The notes under the pieces were generated by a model, which ran no database searches, was not told the DNA's origin, and worked only from the letters and a program-made list of their open reading frames with translations. The position numbers and the translations under genes were made by a program. Shown here piece by piece: positions 6,970 through 15,635 of a stretch of 64,000 bases of DNA. The number at the start of each line of letters is the position of its first letter. Positions within the stretch are counted from its first letter, which is position 1. Source of the DNA: a bacterium (GTDB lineage Bacteria; UBP6; UBA1177); NCBI GenBank assembly GCA_017645765.1, contig JAGCNV010000046.1:1-64000 (forward strand). Direction: 5' to 3'.

Positions 6970-9738
6970 ATGAAAAAAATCGTCAAATTTTTCGCAGTTT
7001 TTGCAATTTTTCTTTTCATTTTCACTGCGTGCAGCGGCAAAGGAAATTCAGGGAAACAGGAAATTTCCGACGATGATTCTGAAAATCAGGTTTCGGACAG
7101 TGATGAAATTCCAGACAATGATCCGGAAAATCATACTCCTGAACGAGAGGAATATCCGGGTGACGGCACTGAAAAGTATATTACGTTCACAGCCCCGTAT
7201 TCCACCGACAATAATGATGATGAAGAATACGAGTCTCCTGATGCTGAGGCTGCCGCTGATGCAGAGGAAAGCTGCGATTACTCAGGCAACGGTTACAAAT
7301 ATGCCGGACTTGCCGGAAACAACGAGGCTCTGAATGCAATCGCCGAAGCAGACAAATATAAGTTGGACGGAAACACCCTCTGGCTGACAAACAAATACAA
7401 AGGTTTGATTTCAGTTGATGTGAGCGATCCGAACAATCTGAAAGTCCTTGATACTCTCAAATTTAAAGGAAATATCGGAGAAATGTATATTTTGAACGGA
7501 AAACTTTATCTTCTTGTCAGCAATACCAACGAAAGTCTCGATGAAAACGGACTTTTCAACGGCAGCACCGTAACCTCAAAAATATTTGCTGTAAATGCTG
7601 AAGATCCTTCAAACATTTCCGTTGTCGGCGAATTGGAAATGAATGGTGAAATAACTGATTCCGGACTGAAGGGAGAAATAATTTATATTGCTGCGACAGA
7701 ATATGAGCTGAATCCTAATCCATGCGAGTCGTCATATAGTAGAAAGAATCAGATTTCCGTAGTGTCTGTGGATATTAAAGATCCTGAAAATTTAAGCATA
7801 ATTGACAAAGATTACGTTTCAATCGAAAGCTGCTGTCCTTATATCTACATTTCAGAAAAATCTGTTTATGTTGCCTACAACAGCGCGAATTTGGTTGTAA
7901 CGAGGTTTGATATCAGCGACATTTCGGGAAAAATCGCAAAAAAAGCCTCTTTCGACGTAGAAGGATATATCTTCGACATTTCAAAAATGTATGAACTGAA
8001 TGGTGTTTTTTATGCTTTGTCCTGTTCCGACTATTCCGGCTCAGGTAACGCCATACTTGAAAGTTTCGATGTCAGCGGTCCAGAGGCCAAAAGACTCGGC
8101 AAATCGGTTCTTACGGCGGAAGATAAATTATATGACTCCAGCTTCTTGGGAGACAGACTTTATGCCGGAGACTCATCATCATACGACGTAGTTCCTTTCA
8201 GCATAATAGATATCTCTGATCCCGGGAATTTTGTGAAACTCGGGGAACTTGAATTATCTGGTGGAATGAAACCTGTCAAAGCCATAGGAAACTACATTTT
8301 TACAACAGCTCCGGGTTTTAACGGAATTTGTCTCTATGATGTTTCTGATCCTCAGAAACCTAAAGAAATAGATCGGTTGTCGGGAGGAGGACAGAAGAAT
8401 TCGGAAACTTTAGATATTTTTGAAAGTGAAGGACTGATTGTCGACCCGAGAGGAACAAGTGTTTATTTTGTCGATTTTGATTTAAACAGAGGGTTTAGAA
8501 TGCGCGGGTCTGTTGTATCGAGAACTCCGATAGAACGCGGTATAGTTGCCGGAAATATTGTTTTCGGCATGAGCGATACGGAAATTTTATCGGTTGATAT
8601 AAATGACCGCGATAATCCGAAACTGCTTTCAGACAAGATTCTTGCCGAAGATATCAGTTTGATCTCGAAATGCCGCGAAAATATCTGCGGACAGACAGAT
8701 CTCGGTCTCAGTGTGTATAACACGGAAACGGATTTGATTTGGAAAAGCAGCATTAGCGGCAATTCATCGGCATTTCTGAAAAACAACAACTATATTTACT
8801 TCAACCGTTCAGCTTACGGCGGGACTGAAAACATCAAATTTCAGGTGGTAAAAATCAACGAGGAGCCTCCTTTTGAAGATCTCGGAGAGACTTTTATCGA
8901 TTTCTATTACGACTACTTTTTTATCAACTCTGTTTCGGAAAACAATGTCATTGCGACACGCATCATAGACCGCAGCAACACAAAGAATCAAAAAATCGCC
9001 TTTTTAAACATGAATGATCCGGGCAAAAAGGTAAAATCTGTCGAATTTGATTTTGAATACGAATTCCTGAGTCTTCTTTGGAAAGAATTTTTGACATCCG
9101 GCAGCAGATTCTGGACAAGCGGATGCAGACTCAAAAAGGCCGATCCGGAAAACGGAGACCAGTATTACTGCTATGTGCTGCCGTTCGATGCCAGCAATCC
9201 TTCGGAACCTAAAGCAGAAAAAAGGATCAACATTCCTGGCGAACTTGAGGCAGTCAGCGATGACGGCAGATACTTTTACACAAAAACTCCGGTCATTGAC
9301 GAAAAATATGATTTTTACGTTCTCGAAATCGATTACGCTAACTCAGAGGCGAATGTAGTCAGAAAATACACTTTGGATTCTCATGGTGTTTATGTCAAAA
9401 ACGACGTCATATTCTTGATCCATGTCAGATCTTACGGCGGCTGGACCGGCTGTGTTGATGATTCTTACAATTCTTACGACATCAAAGTTGTTTCTGCAGT
9501 TTCCGGCAAAGAACTATTCTCTGGAACTTTTGAACATGCAAAACTCTGGAATGTTGAGAACGGCGGAATCGCAGTTCTCCAGGGACGCGACAAACTTTAC
9601 TACATTTCGAAAGACGGCAAATCAACGCAATTTACCTTCAGCACGGATGCGGTGTGGAAAAACACAATGCTGTTTATGAGTGACAGGCTCTACATTTCAG
9701 CGGGATACGAAGGAATCTATTCTTTTGATGTGAAATAA
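6970..9738 (+). CDS. Beta-propeller lipoprotein, paralogue 1
   Basis: 922 residues. A signal peptide ends in a lipobox (IFTAC, Cys about residue 21), so the mature protein should be a lipoprotein. A disordered Asp/Glu/Asn-rich linker runs to about residue 100. The rest is repeated blades of the type GLISVDVSDPNNLKVLDTLK, resembling the secreted C-terminal beta-propeller (Beta_propel) and LVIVD-repeat families, which are usually surface proteins of unknown role. It ends GIYSFDVK. It is clearly paralogous to the gene at 11393-14302: both have GDGTE, then DPENGDQY...C and RINIPGE in the same order. The start is weakly supported by GGGG at 6960-6964. Codon use looks more AT-rich than in the second copy. 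Confidence 0.8.
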   Translation: MKKIVKFFAVFAIFLFIFTACSGKGNSGKQEISDDDSENQVSDSDEIPDNDPENHTPEREEYPGDGTEKYITFTAPYSTDNNDDEEYESPDAEAAADAEESCDYSGNGYKYAGLAGNNEALNAIAEADKYKLDGNTLWLTNKYKGLISVDVSDPNNLKVLDTLKFKGNIGEMYILNGKLYLLVSNTNESLDENGLFNGSTVTSKIFAVNAEDPSNISVVGELEMNGEITDSGLKGEIIYIAATEYELNPNPCESSYSRKNQISVVSVDIKDPENLSIIDKDYVSIESCCPYIYISEKSVYVAYNSANLVVTRFDISDISGKIAKKASFDVEGYIFDISKMYELNGVFYALSCSDYSGSGNAILESFDVSGPEAKRLGKSVLTAEDKLYDSSFLGDRLYAGDSSSYDVVPFSIIDISDPGNFVKLGELELSGGMKPVKAIGNYIFTTAPGFNGICLYDVSDPQKPKEIDRLSGGGQKNSETLDIFESEGLIVDPRGTSVYFVDFDLNRGFRMRGSVVSRTPIERGIVAGNIVFGMSDTEILSVDINDRDNPKLLSDKILAEDISLISKCRENICGQTDLGLSVYNTETDLIWKSSISGNSSAFLKNNNYIYFNRSAYGGTENIKFQVVKINEEPPFEDLGETFIDFYYDYFFINSVSENNVIATRIIDRSNTKNQKIAFLNMNDPGKKVKSVEFDFEYEFLSLLWKEFLTSGSRFWTSGCRLKKADPENGDQYYCYVLPFDASNPSEPKAEKRINIPGELEAVSDDGRYFYTKTPVIDEKYDFYVLEIDYANSEANVVRKYTLDSHGVYVKNDVIFLIHVRSYGGWTGCVDDSYNSYDIKVVSAVSGKELFSGTFEHAKLWNVENGGIAVLQGRDKLYYISKDGKSTQFTFSTDAVWKNTMLFMSDRLYISAGYEGIYSFDVK

Positions 9739-9741
9739 CCG

Positions 9742-11073
9742 TTACACTACAAACGGCGCCAGATAAAACGGCAGAAACTTGATCCCGTTTTCATCAAAAC
9801 GGTCTTTCTGCGAAAAAACTATTGTTTCTTTTACTGTTTTTGAATATTTTTTCTGAAATTCCGTCAGAGATTCATGTTTGCCTACTCCGGAAGATTTTAC
9901 TTCTATCGCGTTTACCTTAGCTCCGGCAGAAATCAGAAAATCTACTTCGTAATAATGAGTGCTGCCGCGTTTCTGCCATGTGTGGTAGTAAAGTTCGCGT
10001 CCGTCTGCCGCAATCATCTGTGCAACTAAATTTTCGTAAAGATAGCCTAAATTCGCCGGCAGTTTGTCGGAAAGCAGCTTCATATAAATTTCGTTTTCTG
10101 TATTTGGCCTGTCAATAAACATCAATGTGACAAAAATGCCGGTGTCTGCGACATAAAGTTTGTAACTTGAAAGGTCTTTCGTGGCTGCAAGAGTGACTCT
10201 CGGATCAGTAGTGTTGTATGCCGGAAGCACTGCTTTGGAATCAATCAGATCGAAAATGCGCTCGTCGTCTTTAGTCGATTTCCTGCTGCCGACAGCCTGA
10301 GAAACCGAAAATCTTTTGATTCCCTTCGAAAGCTGTGCAGGAATTGACTTGTACATCGCCGAAAGTTTTCCCGATTTGTCCAGTTTTTTAAAATCATCTT
10401 CATAAAGTTTTATGATATTCCGTTTGACAGCGTCGATCTCCGCGAAATTTTTACCGGAAATATAGGCTTCGACCGCCTGCGGCATACCGCCGACAGCCAT
10501 GTAGATCCTCAAATCGCGCATAACTTTTCTGTTTACCGCCTGCCCGAGTCCTATTCCGCTGTCATAAACCTGTTTTAGAATTTCGTAGTTTACAGCTTTC
10601 GTTGCCCATGAAAACTCTTCGAAATCCATAGGAAAAACCTGAATTTTCATTTCTTCCGACGGAATCAGAATATCCGCGACATTTTTTTTGATGGAAATGA
10701 GTGAACCGGTTTCGATATAATGGTATCTGCCGTCCGCAGCCAGATGTTTTATCGCCTGCCTCGCTTTAGGAAAAAGCTGGACTTCATCGAATATCACAAG
10801 CGATTTGTGCGGAACAAGGTTAATCCCCGTCTCGGTCTGAAGACGCAGAAAAAAAATATTGAGATTGCTTATATCGTCAAAACAGTCCAGAACCCTTTTT
10901 GACACATTGGCAAAATCAATAAGAATGTAACTTTCATATTCCTTTTTTGCGAACTGTTCCGCGATAGTTGACTTACCTACACGCCGTGCACCTTCGAGAA
11001 GGACCGCATATTTATCGGCATAGTTTCGTTTCCAATTAAGCAGTTTGTCGTAGACTTTCCTTTTAAAATACAT
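9742..11073 (-). CDS. AAA ATPase with DUF4143 C-terminal domain (copy 2)
   Basis: 443 residues on the minus strand. Walker A is GARRVGKS (residues 28-35) and Walker B VIFDEVQLF (about 92-100). The C-terminal DUF4143/nuclease-like segment reads YEVDFLISAGAKVNAIEVKS near residue 385. GGAGG lies 6 nt before the ATG at 11073. The gene is convergent with the first beta-propeller lipoprotein, with only 3 bp between their ends, and divergent from the second lipoprotein. Its upstream region carries a repeat array of the same 33-bp period as copy 1 but of different sequence. The two ATPases share the fold but are clearly diverged, so this is not a recent duplication. Function unknown. Confidence 0.85.
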   Translation of the reverse strand: MYFKRKVYDKLLNWKRNYADKYAVLLEGARRVGKSTIAEQFAKKEYESYILIDFANVSKRVLDCFDDISNLNIFFLRLQTETGINLVPHKSLVIFDEVQLFPKARQAIKHLAADGRYHYIETGSLISIKKNVADILIPSEEMKIQVFPMDFEEFSWATKAVNYEILKQVYDSGIGLGQAVNRKVMRDLRIYMAVGGMPQAVEAYISGKNFAEIDAVKRNIIKLYEDDFKKLDKSGKLSAMYKSIPAQLSKGIKRFSVSQAVGSRKSTKDDERIFDLIDSKAVLPAYNTTDPRVTLAATKDLSSYKLYVADTGIFVTLMFIDRPNTENEIYMKLLSDKLPANLGYLYENLVAQMIAADGRELYYHTWQKRGSTHYYEVDFLISAGAKVNAIEVKSSGVGKHESLTEFQKKYSKTVKETIVFSQKDRFDENGIKFLPFYLAPFVV

Positions 11074-11089
11074 GAGTTACCTCCACAAA

Positions 11090-11119
11090 AAACCTTGCTA
11101 AAATATCACGTTTTTGCAA
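11090..11119 (-). promoter_or_regulatory. Candidate promoter of ATPase copy 2
   Basis: On the minus strand TTGAAG, lying in the first repeat unit, is followed after 16 bp by TATTTT, which is preceded by GTGA, upstream of GGAGG and the ATG at 11073. The -35-like hexamer is the conserved core of the repeat, paralleling the arrangement at copy 1. Predicted from sequence resemblance only. Confidence 0.35.
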
Positions 11120-11279
11120 TTCTTCAAAGTTTTTCTGCCAAAAAAACTGCAATTCTTCAAAATTTTTTCTGTCAAAAACATGAAGTTATTCAAAGTTTAT
11201 CTTGAAAATCTGTCACTTTTTCACGGTATTTTCAAATGATTTTTGCCACTTTTTCCGCAAACCTTCTCAAAAATTTTCA
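11115..11279. repeat. 33-bp-period array upstream of ATPase copy 2
   Basis: Three clear units start at 11115, 11148 and 11181, exactly 33 bp apart; the first two begin TGCAATTCTTCAAA and the third is diverged (TGAAGTTATTCAAA). Two more begin CACTTTTTC at 11214 and 11247, again 33 apart. Read in the direction of the ATPase gene the cores are TTGAAGAATTG, TTGAAGAATTG, TTGAATAACTT, TGAAAAAGTG and GGAAAAAGTG, at spacings of 33, 33, 31 and 33 bp. The array fills most of the 319-bp gap between two divergent genes; element B fills the rest. It resembles the array at 5401-5499 in period and core. Confidence 0.75.
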
Positions 11280-11340
11280 CTTTTTTTAAAAAAATTATCA
11301 GAAAAATCGGCACAAGGTGGAACTAAACTATTGTATTTTT
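11274..11340 (+). repeat. Dispersed upstream element, copy B
   Basis: TTTTCAC, a T7A7 run, TTATCAGAAAAA and CGGCAC (11308-11313), then GGTGGAACTAAACTATTGTA. It is nearly the same as copy A in order and spacing, and shares TCAGAAAAATCGGCAC and GGTGGAACTAAA with copy C. It lies just upstream of the second beta-propeller lipoprotein and abuts the repeat array of the divergent ATPase. Confidence 0.75.
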
Positions 11341-11392
11341 GTTCAATTTGCTGAAAATTGAATGTTTTTTGAGTATTTTAATGGAGGTCGGG

Positions 11393-14302
11393 ATGAGTAA
11401 AATTTTTAAATTGTCGGCAGTTTTGATTATGGCGCTTTGTTTTGTCGTTTCCTGCGAAAACTCAAGTCAGAACAATGGCAAGCAGGAATTTGAGGGAGAC
11501 GGAACTGAAGAGTTCGTAACAGTCGGAGGTTCTTCGCAGGAAAAAGGTGATGCGAACGGCGGGGACTATGCTGACGAGGAAGCAGCGGCTGATGCTGAGG
11601 CTCCGAGTGACGATGCGGGGAACGGAAGCGGAGAGGCAGAGCGAGAAATCGTTGAATCTGATATTTACAAGTTCGACGGAAATGTTCTCTGGCTCGCAAA
11701 CCAGTACAAAGGTCTCATCGCGGTCGATATTAAAGATCCGGAAAACCTTAAAATTCTCGGGAACCTCAGATTTCAGGGATATGTCGGCGAGATGTATCTT
11801 CAGGAAGGCAGAGCTTACATCCTCGTAAGCTATACAAATTCGAGCTACGAATACGATGAGATCTACTATTCCAACAAGACTTATTCAAAACTTATGGTCG
11901 TAAACACCGAAGATCCGACAGATCTGAAACTCATCGGCGAATTCGAGATCGAAGGCTGGATCACCGATTCGAGACAGGTCGGAGACGTTATTTATGTCGC
12001 TTCTACGGAATACACTTATTACTGGTACGGATGCGACGGCGACGGCGGCGTGTCCGGGAAAGACCAGATTTCGATCATGTCGATCAATGTCAAAGATCCG
12101 GAAAATATAAAAATGGCAGACAAGGTTTCGGTCGAAGGATACGGATATACGCTTTATGTTTCGCAGAAATCGATATATGTTGCCGAAGCCGATACTTACT
12201 ACTGGGATGAGGATTACACCGAAGGTTATCCGGTAACGATGTTCGATATCAGCGACCCTGAAGGAAAAATCGTAAAGAAAGCCGAGTTCAGAACTGACGG
12301 TTTTATGAGCGACCGCTGGAAAATGCACGAAGTCGGCAACACTTTCTTCGCTGTAAGTTCATCATCGCAGTGGGGTAACGGCGATTCCTTCATCGAAAGT
12401 TTCGATGTCAGCGATCCGAAAAACATCAAAAAGCTCGACAAACTCATTTTCATGACCAAGCAGCAGCTTTACGGCACGAAATTCGAGGGCGACAGAATGT
12501 ACGCCGTCACTTATTTCCAGCAGGATCCGCTTCACGTAATCGATATTTCCGATCCGGCAAACTTGAAGCAGCTCGGAGAACTTGAAGTCCCCGGATGGTC
12601 TGATTTCATCGAAGTAAGAGGAACGACGATCCTTGCAGTCGGACGCGACAATTCAAAATCCAAGATCAGTATGTACGACGTTTCAGACCCTGAAGATCCT
12701 AAAGAGATAAACACCGTCGAAGTCGGCTCAGGCTACAGCTACAGCGAAGCAAACTACGACTGGAAAGCGTTCAAGATTTTTGATGAACTCGGTCTGATCC
12801 TCCTTCCGCTTACCGATTACGACTATGATTCGTGGGATAACATCTACAAACTTTACCTCATTGATTTCGATCTTGACAACGGTTTGAAAACACGCGGTTA
12901 CATCGCTTCTGACAGCTACATCAGACGCGGCGTGGCGATTCAGGATCTCATTTTCAGTATCGGCGAAAACCACCTCGTAACAGCTGACGCAAGTGACCGC
13001 GACAACCCGAAAGTTCTCTCGGAACTTACACTCGCTGTCTATGTCAACGGCATTACGAATTGCGGAAAAGCACTCTGCGGATTTGATCTTGACCACATGA
13101 ATTTCAATGCATACGACAAAACCACAGGCGAAACAGTCTGGACGACAAAAACACTGCCGCAGAATTCGTATTCCTACGTCAACTTTGCAAAGAACGGTAA
13201 CTTTGCTTATATTTCCCGCACAATCATCAACAGTGAAAAAAACGATACCGAACCTGCCATAAAAGTCATAAAATTCAGTGATGACGGCAAATTTGAAGAA
13301 ACCGGGGACTTCTTCCTGGGTGAAGGAAACGAGCTTACATGGATCCAGAACGCCTCCGAAAACAATGTCATAGCAGCTATTGTCGAAAACACAGACTGGT
13401 ATGAAGATCATTCCGGATCAAGACAGATGATGAGACTGCTTGACATGAACAAGCCTGAAAAGGGAATAAAAACGACCGATTTCGATTTCGATTACGAGTT
13501 CCTTGACTATGGAAGAAAAATCTTTGCACTCAAAGACAGCTTCTGGACAAGCGGCTGCAAACTCAAAAAGGAGGATCCGGAAAACGGCGATCAGTATCTC
13601 TGCTACGCGCTTTCCTACGATGCAGGCAGCCCGTCGAGCCCGAAAGAAAACCAGCGTATCAATATCCCGGGCGAAATTGTCGGAATCAGCAAGGACGGAA
13701 AATATCTCTACACACAGACCCCGACAATCTACAGCTATTCGGATGACGAAGACTCTGTAAGCAGTGACGATGACTACTACTGGTCAAGTTCCAGAACTTA
13801 CGACTTCTACATTCTTAAGCTCAACGACAGCAAAACTGCTGTAAAAGTTGTCAAAAAAGAGACTGTCAGCAATTCATACAGCTACTCTGACGGCAAATAT
13901 GAATCTACGGCAAACAACGTTTACGCCAAAAACGACAAAGTTTTCTTCGTAAAGACTTTTACCGGCGAAGAATGGAATACCTGCTCCTACAGAAGCAGCG
14001 GAACAACGGAAATCAGACTTGTTTCGGCGGCTGACGGCAGGGAACTCTACAAAAAATCGTTCGACAACGCGAAATCAATTCTCAATGTAAACGACGGCGG
14101 CATGCTTGTTTCGACTACTGAAGGATGGACTTACATCGCTCCCGACGGCAAGGAAAAATCGGGCAGTGACGACATTTCATTTGCAAGTTACTACAATTAC
14201 TACGGCTACCGTGACACCTACAACTCAGAACCGCAGCTTATCGACGGAAAAATCTACATCGCAGCCGGCTGGGACGGCATCTATTCGCTCAACGTAAAAT
14301 AG
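11393..14302 (+). CDS. Beta-propeller lipoprotein, paralogue 2
   Basis: 969 residues from the ATG at 11393, which has GGAGG nearby at 11383-11387. An upstream in-frame TTG at 11339 lies within the regulatory element and would displace the signal peptide. The signal peptide ends in the lipobox VVSC. A short acidic linker (residues 22-80) follows, then a long series of propeller-like blades such as GLIAVDIKDPENLKILGNLR and MFDISDPEGKIVKKAEF, ending GIYSLNVK. The protein is rich in Tyr, Ser and Asp, typical of surface-exposed repeats. It parallels the 6970-9738 protein over its whole length. Probable outer-membrane-anchored protein; ligand or role unknown. Confidence 0.8.
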   Translation: MSKIFKLSAVLIMALCFVVSCENSSQNNGKQEFEGDGTEEFVTVGGSSQEKGDANGGDYADEEAAADAEAPSDDAGNGSGEAEREIVESDIYKFDGNVLWLANQYKGLIAVDIKDPENLKILGNLRFQGYVGEMYLQEGRAYILVSYTNSSYEYDEIYYSNKTYSKLMVVNTEDPTDLKLIGEFEIEGWITDSRQVGDVIYVASTEYTYYWYGCDGDGGVSGKDQISIMSINVKDPENIKMADKVSVEGYGYTLYVSQKSIYVAEADTYYWDEDYTEGYPVTMFDISDPEGKIVKKAEFRTDGFMSDRWKMHEVGNTFFAVSSSSQWGNGDSFIESFDVSDPKNIKKLDKLIFMTKQQLYGTKFEGDRMYAVTYFQQDPLHVIDISDPANLKQLGELEVPGWSDFIEVRGTTILAVGRDNSKSKISMYDVSDPEDPKEINTVEVGSGYSYSEANYDWKAFKIFDELGLILLPLTDYDYDSWDNIYKLYLIDFDLDNGLKTRGYIASDSYIRRGVAIQDLIFSIGENHLVTADASDRDNPKVLSELTLAVYVNGITNCGKALCGFDLDHMNFNAYDKTTGETVWTTKTLPQNSYSYVNFAKNGNFAYISRTIINSEKNDTEPAIKVIKFSDDGKFEETGDFFLGEGNELTWIQNASENNVIAAIVENTDWYEDHSGSRQMMRLLDMNKPEKGIKTTDFDFDYEFLDYGRKIFALKDSFWTSGCKLKKEDPENGDQYLCYALSYDAGSPSSPKENQRINIPGEIVGISKDGKYLYTQTPTIYSYSDDEDSVSSDDDYYWSSSRTYDFYILKLNDSKTAVKVVKKETVSNSYSYSDGKYESTANNVYAKNDKVFFVKTFTGEEWNTCSYRSSGTTEIRLVSAADGRELYKKSFDNAKSILNVNDGGMLVSTTEGWTYIAPDGKEKSGSDDISFASYYNYYGYRDTYNSEPQLIDGKIYIAAGWDGIYSLNVK

Positions 14303-14325
14303 ATCCAATCAAAAACCAATCTTTA

Positions 14326-14353
14326 TTGAATTTTTTCTCAGTTTTATTAAAAT
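14326..14353 (+). promoter_or_regulatory. Candidate promoter of phosphatase-transglycosylase operon
   Basis: TTGAAT (14326-14331), 16-bp spacer, TAAAAT (14348-14353), 31 bp before the ATG at 14385. The 16-bp spacer recurs at other strong-looking promoters in this window. Confidence 0.45.
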
Positions 14354-14384
14354 ACCGCCCGAAATCTGTTTGCGGGGGTGAACC

Positions 14385-15635
14385 ATGAAATTCCTGTCAA
14401 TGAGTCTTACAGACAAAGGTTTGGTAAGAAAAAACAATGAAGATCATCTTCTTGAAGTGCCTGAACTCGGACTTTTTGCAATTGCGGACGGTATGGGCGG
14501 CGAGCTTTGCGGCGAAATCGCTTCCGAAACAGCTGTAAATGCTCTCCATGATTTTGTTACGGAAAACCGGGCTGTCATCGATGCTTTCCAGATGAATTCA
14601 AGCACGGAAAACAAAGCCCAGGTGCTCGATATGCTTGCCGATGCTCTGAGAAATGCCAATGTAAAAGTTTTCAAAGAGGCCGGTAAACGCGATATCGACG
14701 GCAAAATGGGAACGACTCTTACCGCTCTTCTCGTAATTGACAACACCGGTTTTATGGTTCATGCCGGAGATTCAAGACTTTACATGATAAGAGACAAAAC
14801 TGTTACACAGCTTTCGACTGATCACACCCTGATAAACGATTACAAAAAGCAGTTCGGCGACTATTCAGGCGTTTTTGATGCCAAATTCAGCGGAATCCTG
14901 ACAAAAGCGGTCGGCATTCAGGAGTATGTCGAGCCTGAAAAACTGACTTTTGCGATACTTCCCGAAGACAAATACCTTCTCTGCTCCGACGGGCTTTACA
15001 ACGGTCTCGGCTGCGACACACCCGATTTCGGAAACATTTTCGAAACTCCGTTTGAAGATACTCAGAAGGAGAAGGAACGGCTGAAAGAGGCTATGCGCGG
15101 CCTTACCGATGTCGTTTATAAAAACGGTGCACCCGACAATGTTTCGATAATTCTTGTTTCAGCCTTCAGCGTTGACGAGGAAGAAGTTACAGGAACGCGA
15201 GAATTCATCAAAAAATTCGATAAGATACGCTCAATCGAGCTTTTCAAGGATCTTGAATACAGAGAGCTTCTCGCCGTCATGGCTCAGGTCGAAATCAGAA
15301 CTTACAACAAATACGACGTCATTTCGAAAATGTCGGCTTCAGACAGAGAACTTTTCATCATTCTTGACGGAAAAGTCTCCGCTTTGAAAGGAAGCAAACT
15401 GCTGAAAACGTTCCGCAGCGGCGATCACCTCGGCGATGTAGCATTTTTGAGCGGCGAAATACCTTCGTACAACCTTCTGCTTGACAAGACTTCATCGTTT
15501 CTGGTCATCAAAAAGTCGGCTTTTGACAAAATAGTTGCCGAAGAACCGATAATCGGCGTGAAACTTCTCACTCAGCTCGCAACGGTCCTCGCAAAGCAGG
15601 CAAATATCGCGGCCGACCTCATCAACGAACAATGA
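14385..15635 (+). CDS. PP2C-type Ser/Thr phosphatase fused to cyclic-nucleotide-binding domain
   Basis: 416 residues. Residues 1-260 form a PP2C (PPM) phosphatase, with metal-binding motifs RKNNEDH, ADGMGGE (Asp35), GDSRLYMIRD, LCSDGLYNGL and GAPDNVSIIL. Residues about 275-400 form a CRP-like cyclic-nucleotide-binding domain: LFKDLEYRELLAVMAQ, then ELFIILDGKVSALKGSKLLKTFRSGDHLGDVAFLSG. PP2C enzymes reverse Hanks-type kinase phosphorylation; the second domain suggests allosteric control by a cyclic nucleotide. The canonical Arg/Ser phosphate-binding cassette is not obvious, so ligand binding may have changed. No kinase lies in the window. The next gene starts inside its stop codon, so the two are translationally coupled. 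Confidence 0.88.
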   Translation: MKFLSMSLTDKGLVRKNNEDHLLEVPELGLFAIADGMGGELCGEIASETAVNALHDFVTENRAVIDAFQMNSSTENKAQVLDMLADALRNANVKVFKEAGKRDIDGKMGTTLTALLVIDNTGFMVHAGDSRLYMIRDKTVTQLSTDHTLINDYKKQFGDYSGVFDAKFSGILTKAVGIQEYVEPEKLTFAILPEDKYLLCSDGLYNGLGCDTPDFGNIFETPFEDTQKEKERLKEAMRGLTDVVYKNGAPDNVSIILVSAFSVDEEEVTGTREFIKKFDKIRSIELFKDLEYRELLAVMAQVEIRTYNKYDVISKMSASDRELFIILDGKVSALKGSKLLKTFRSGDHLGDVAFLSGEIPSYNLLLDKTSSFLVIKKSAFDKIVAEEPIIGVKLLTQLATVLAKQANIAADLINEQ

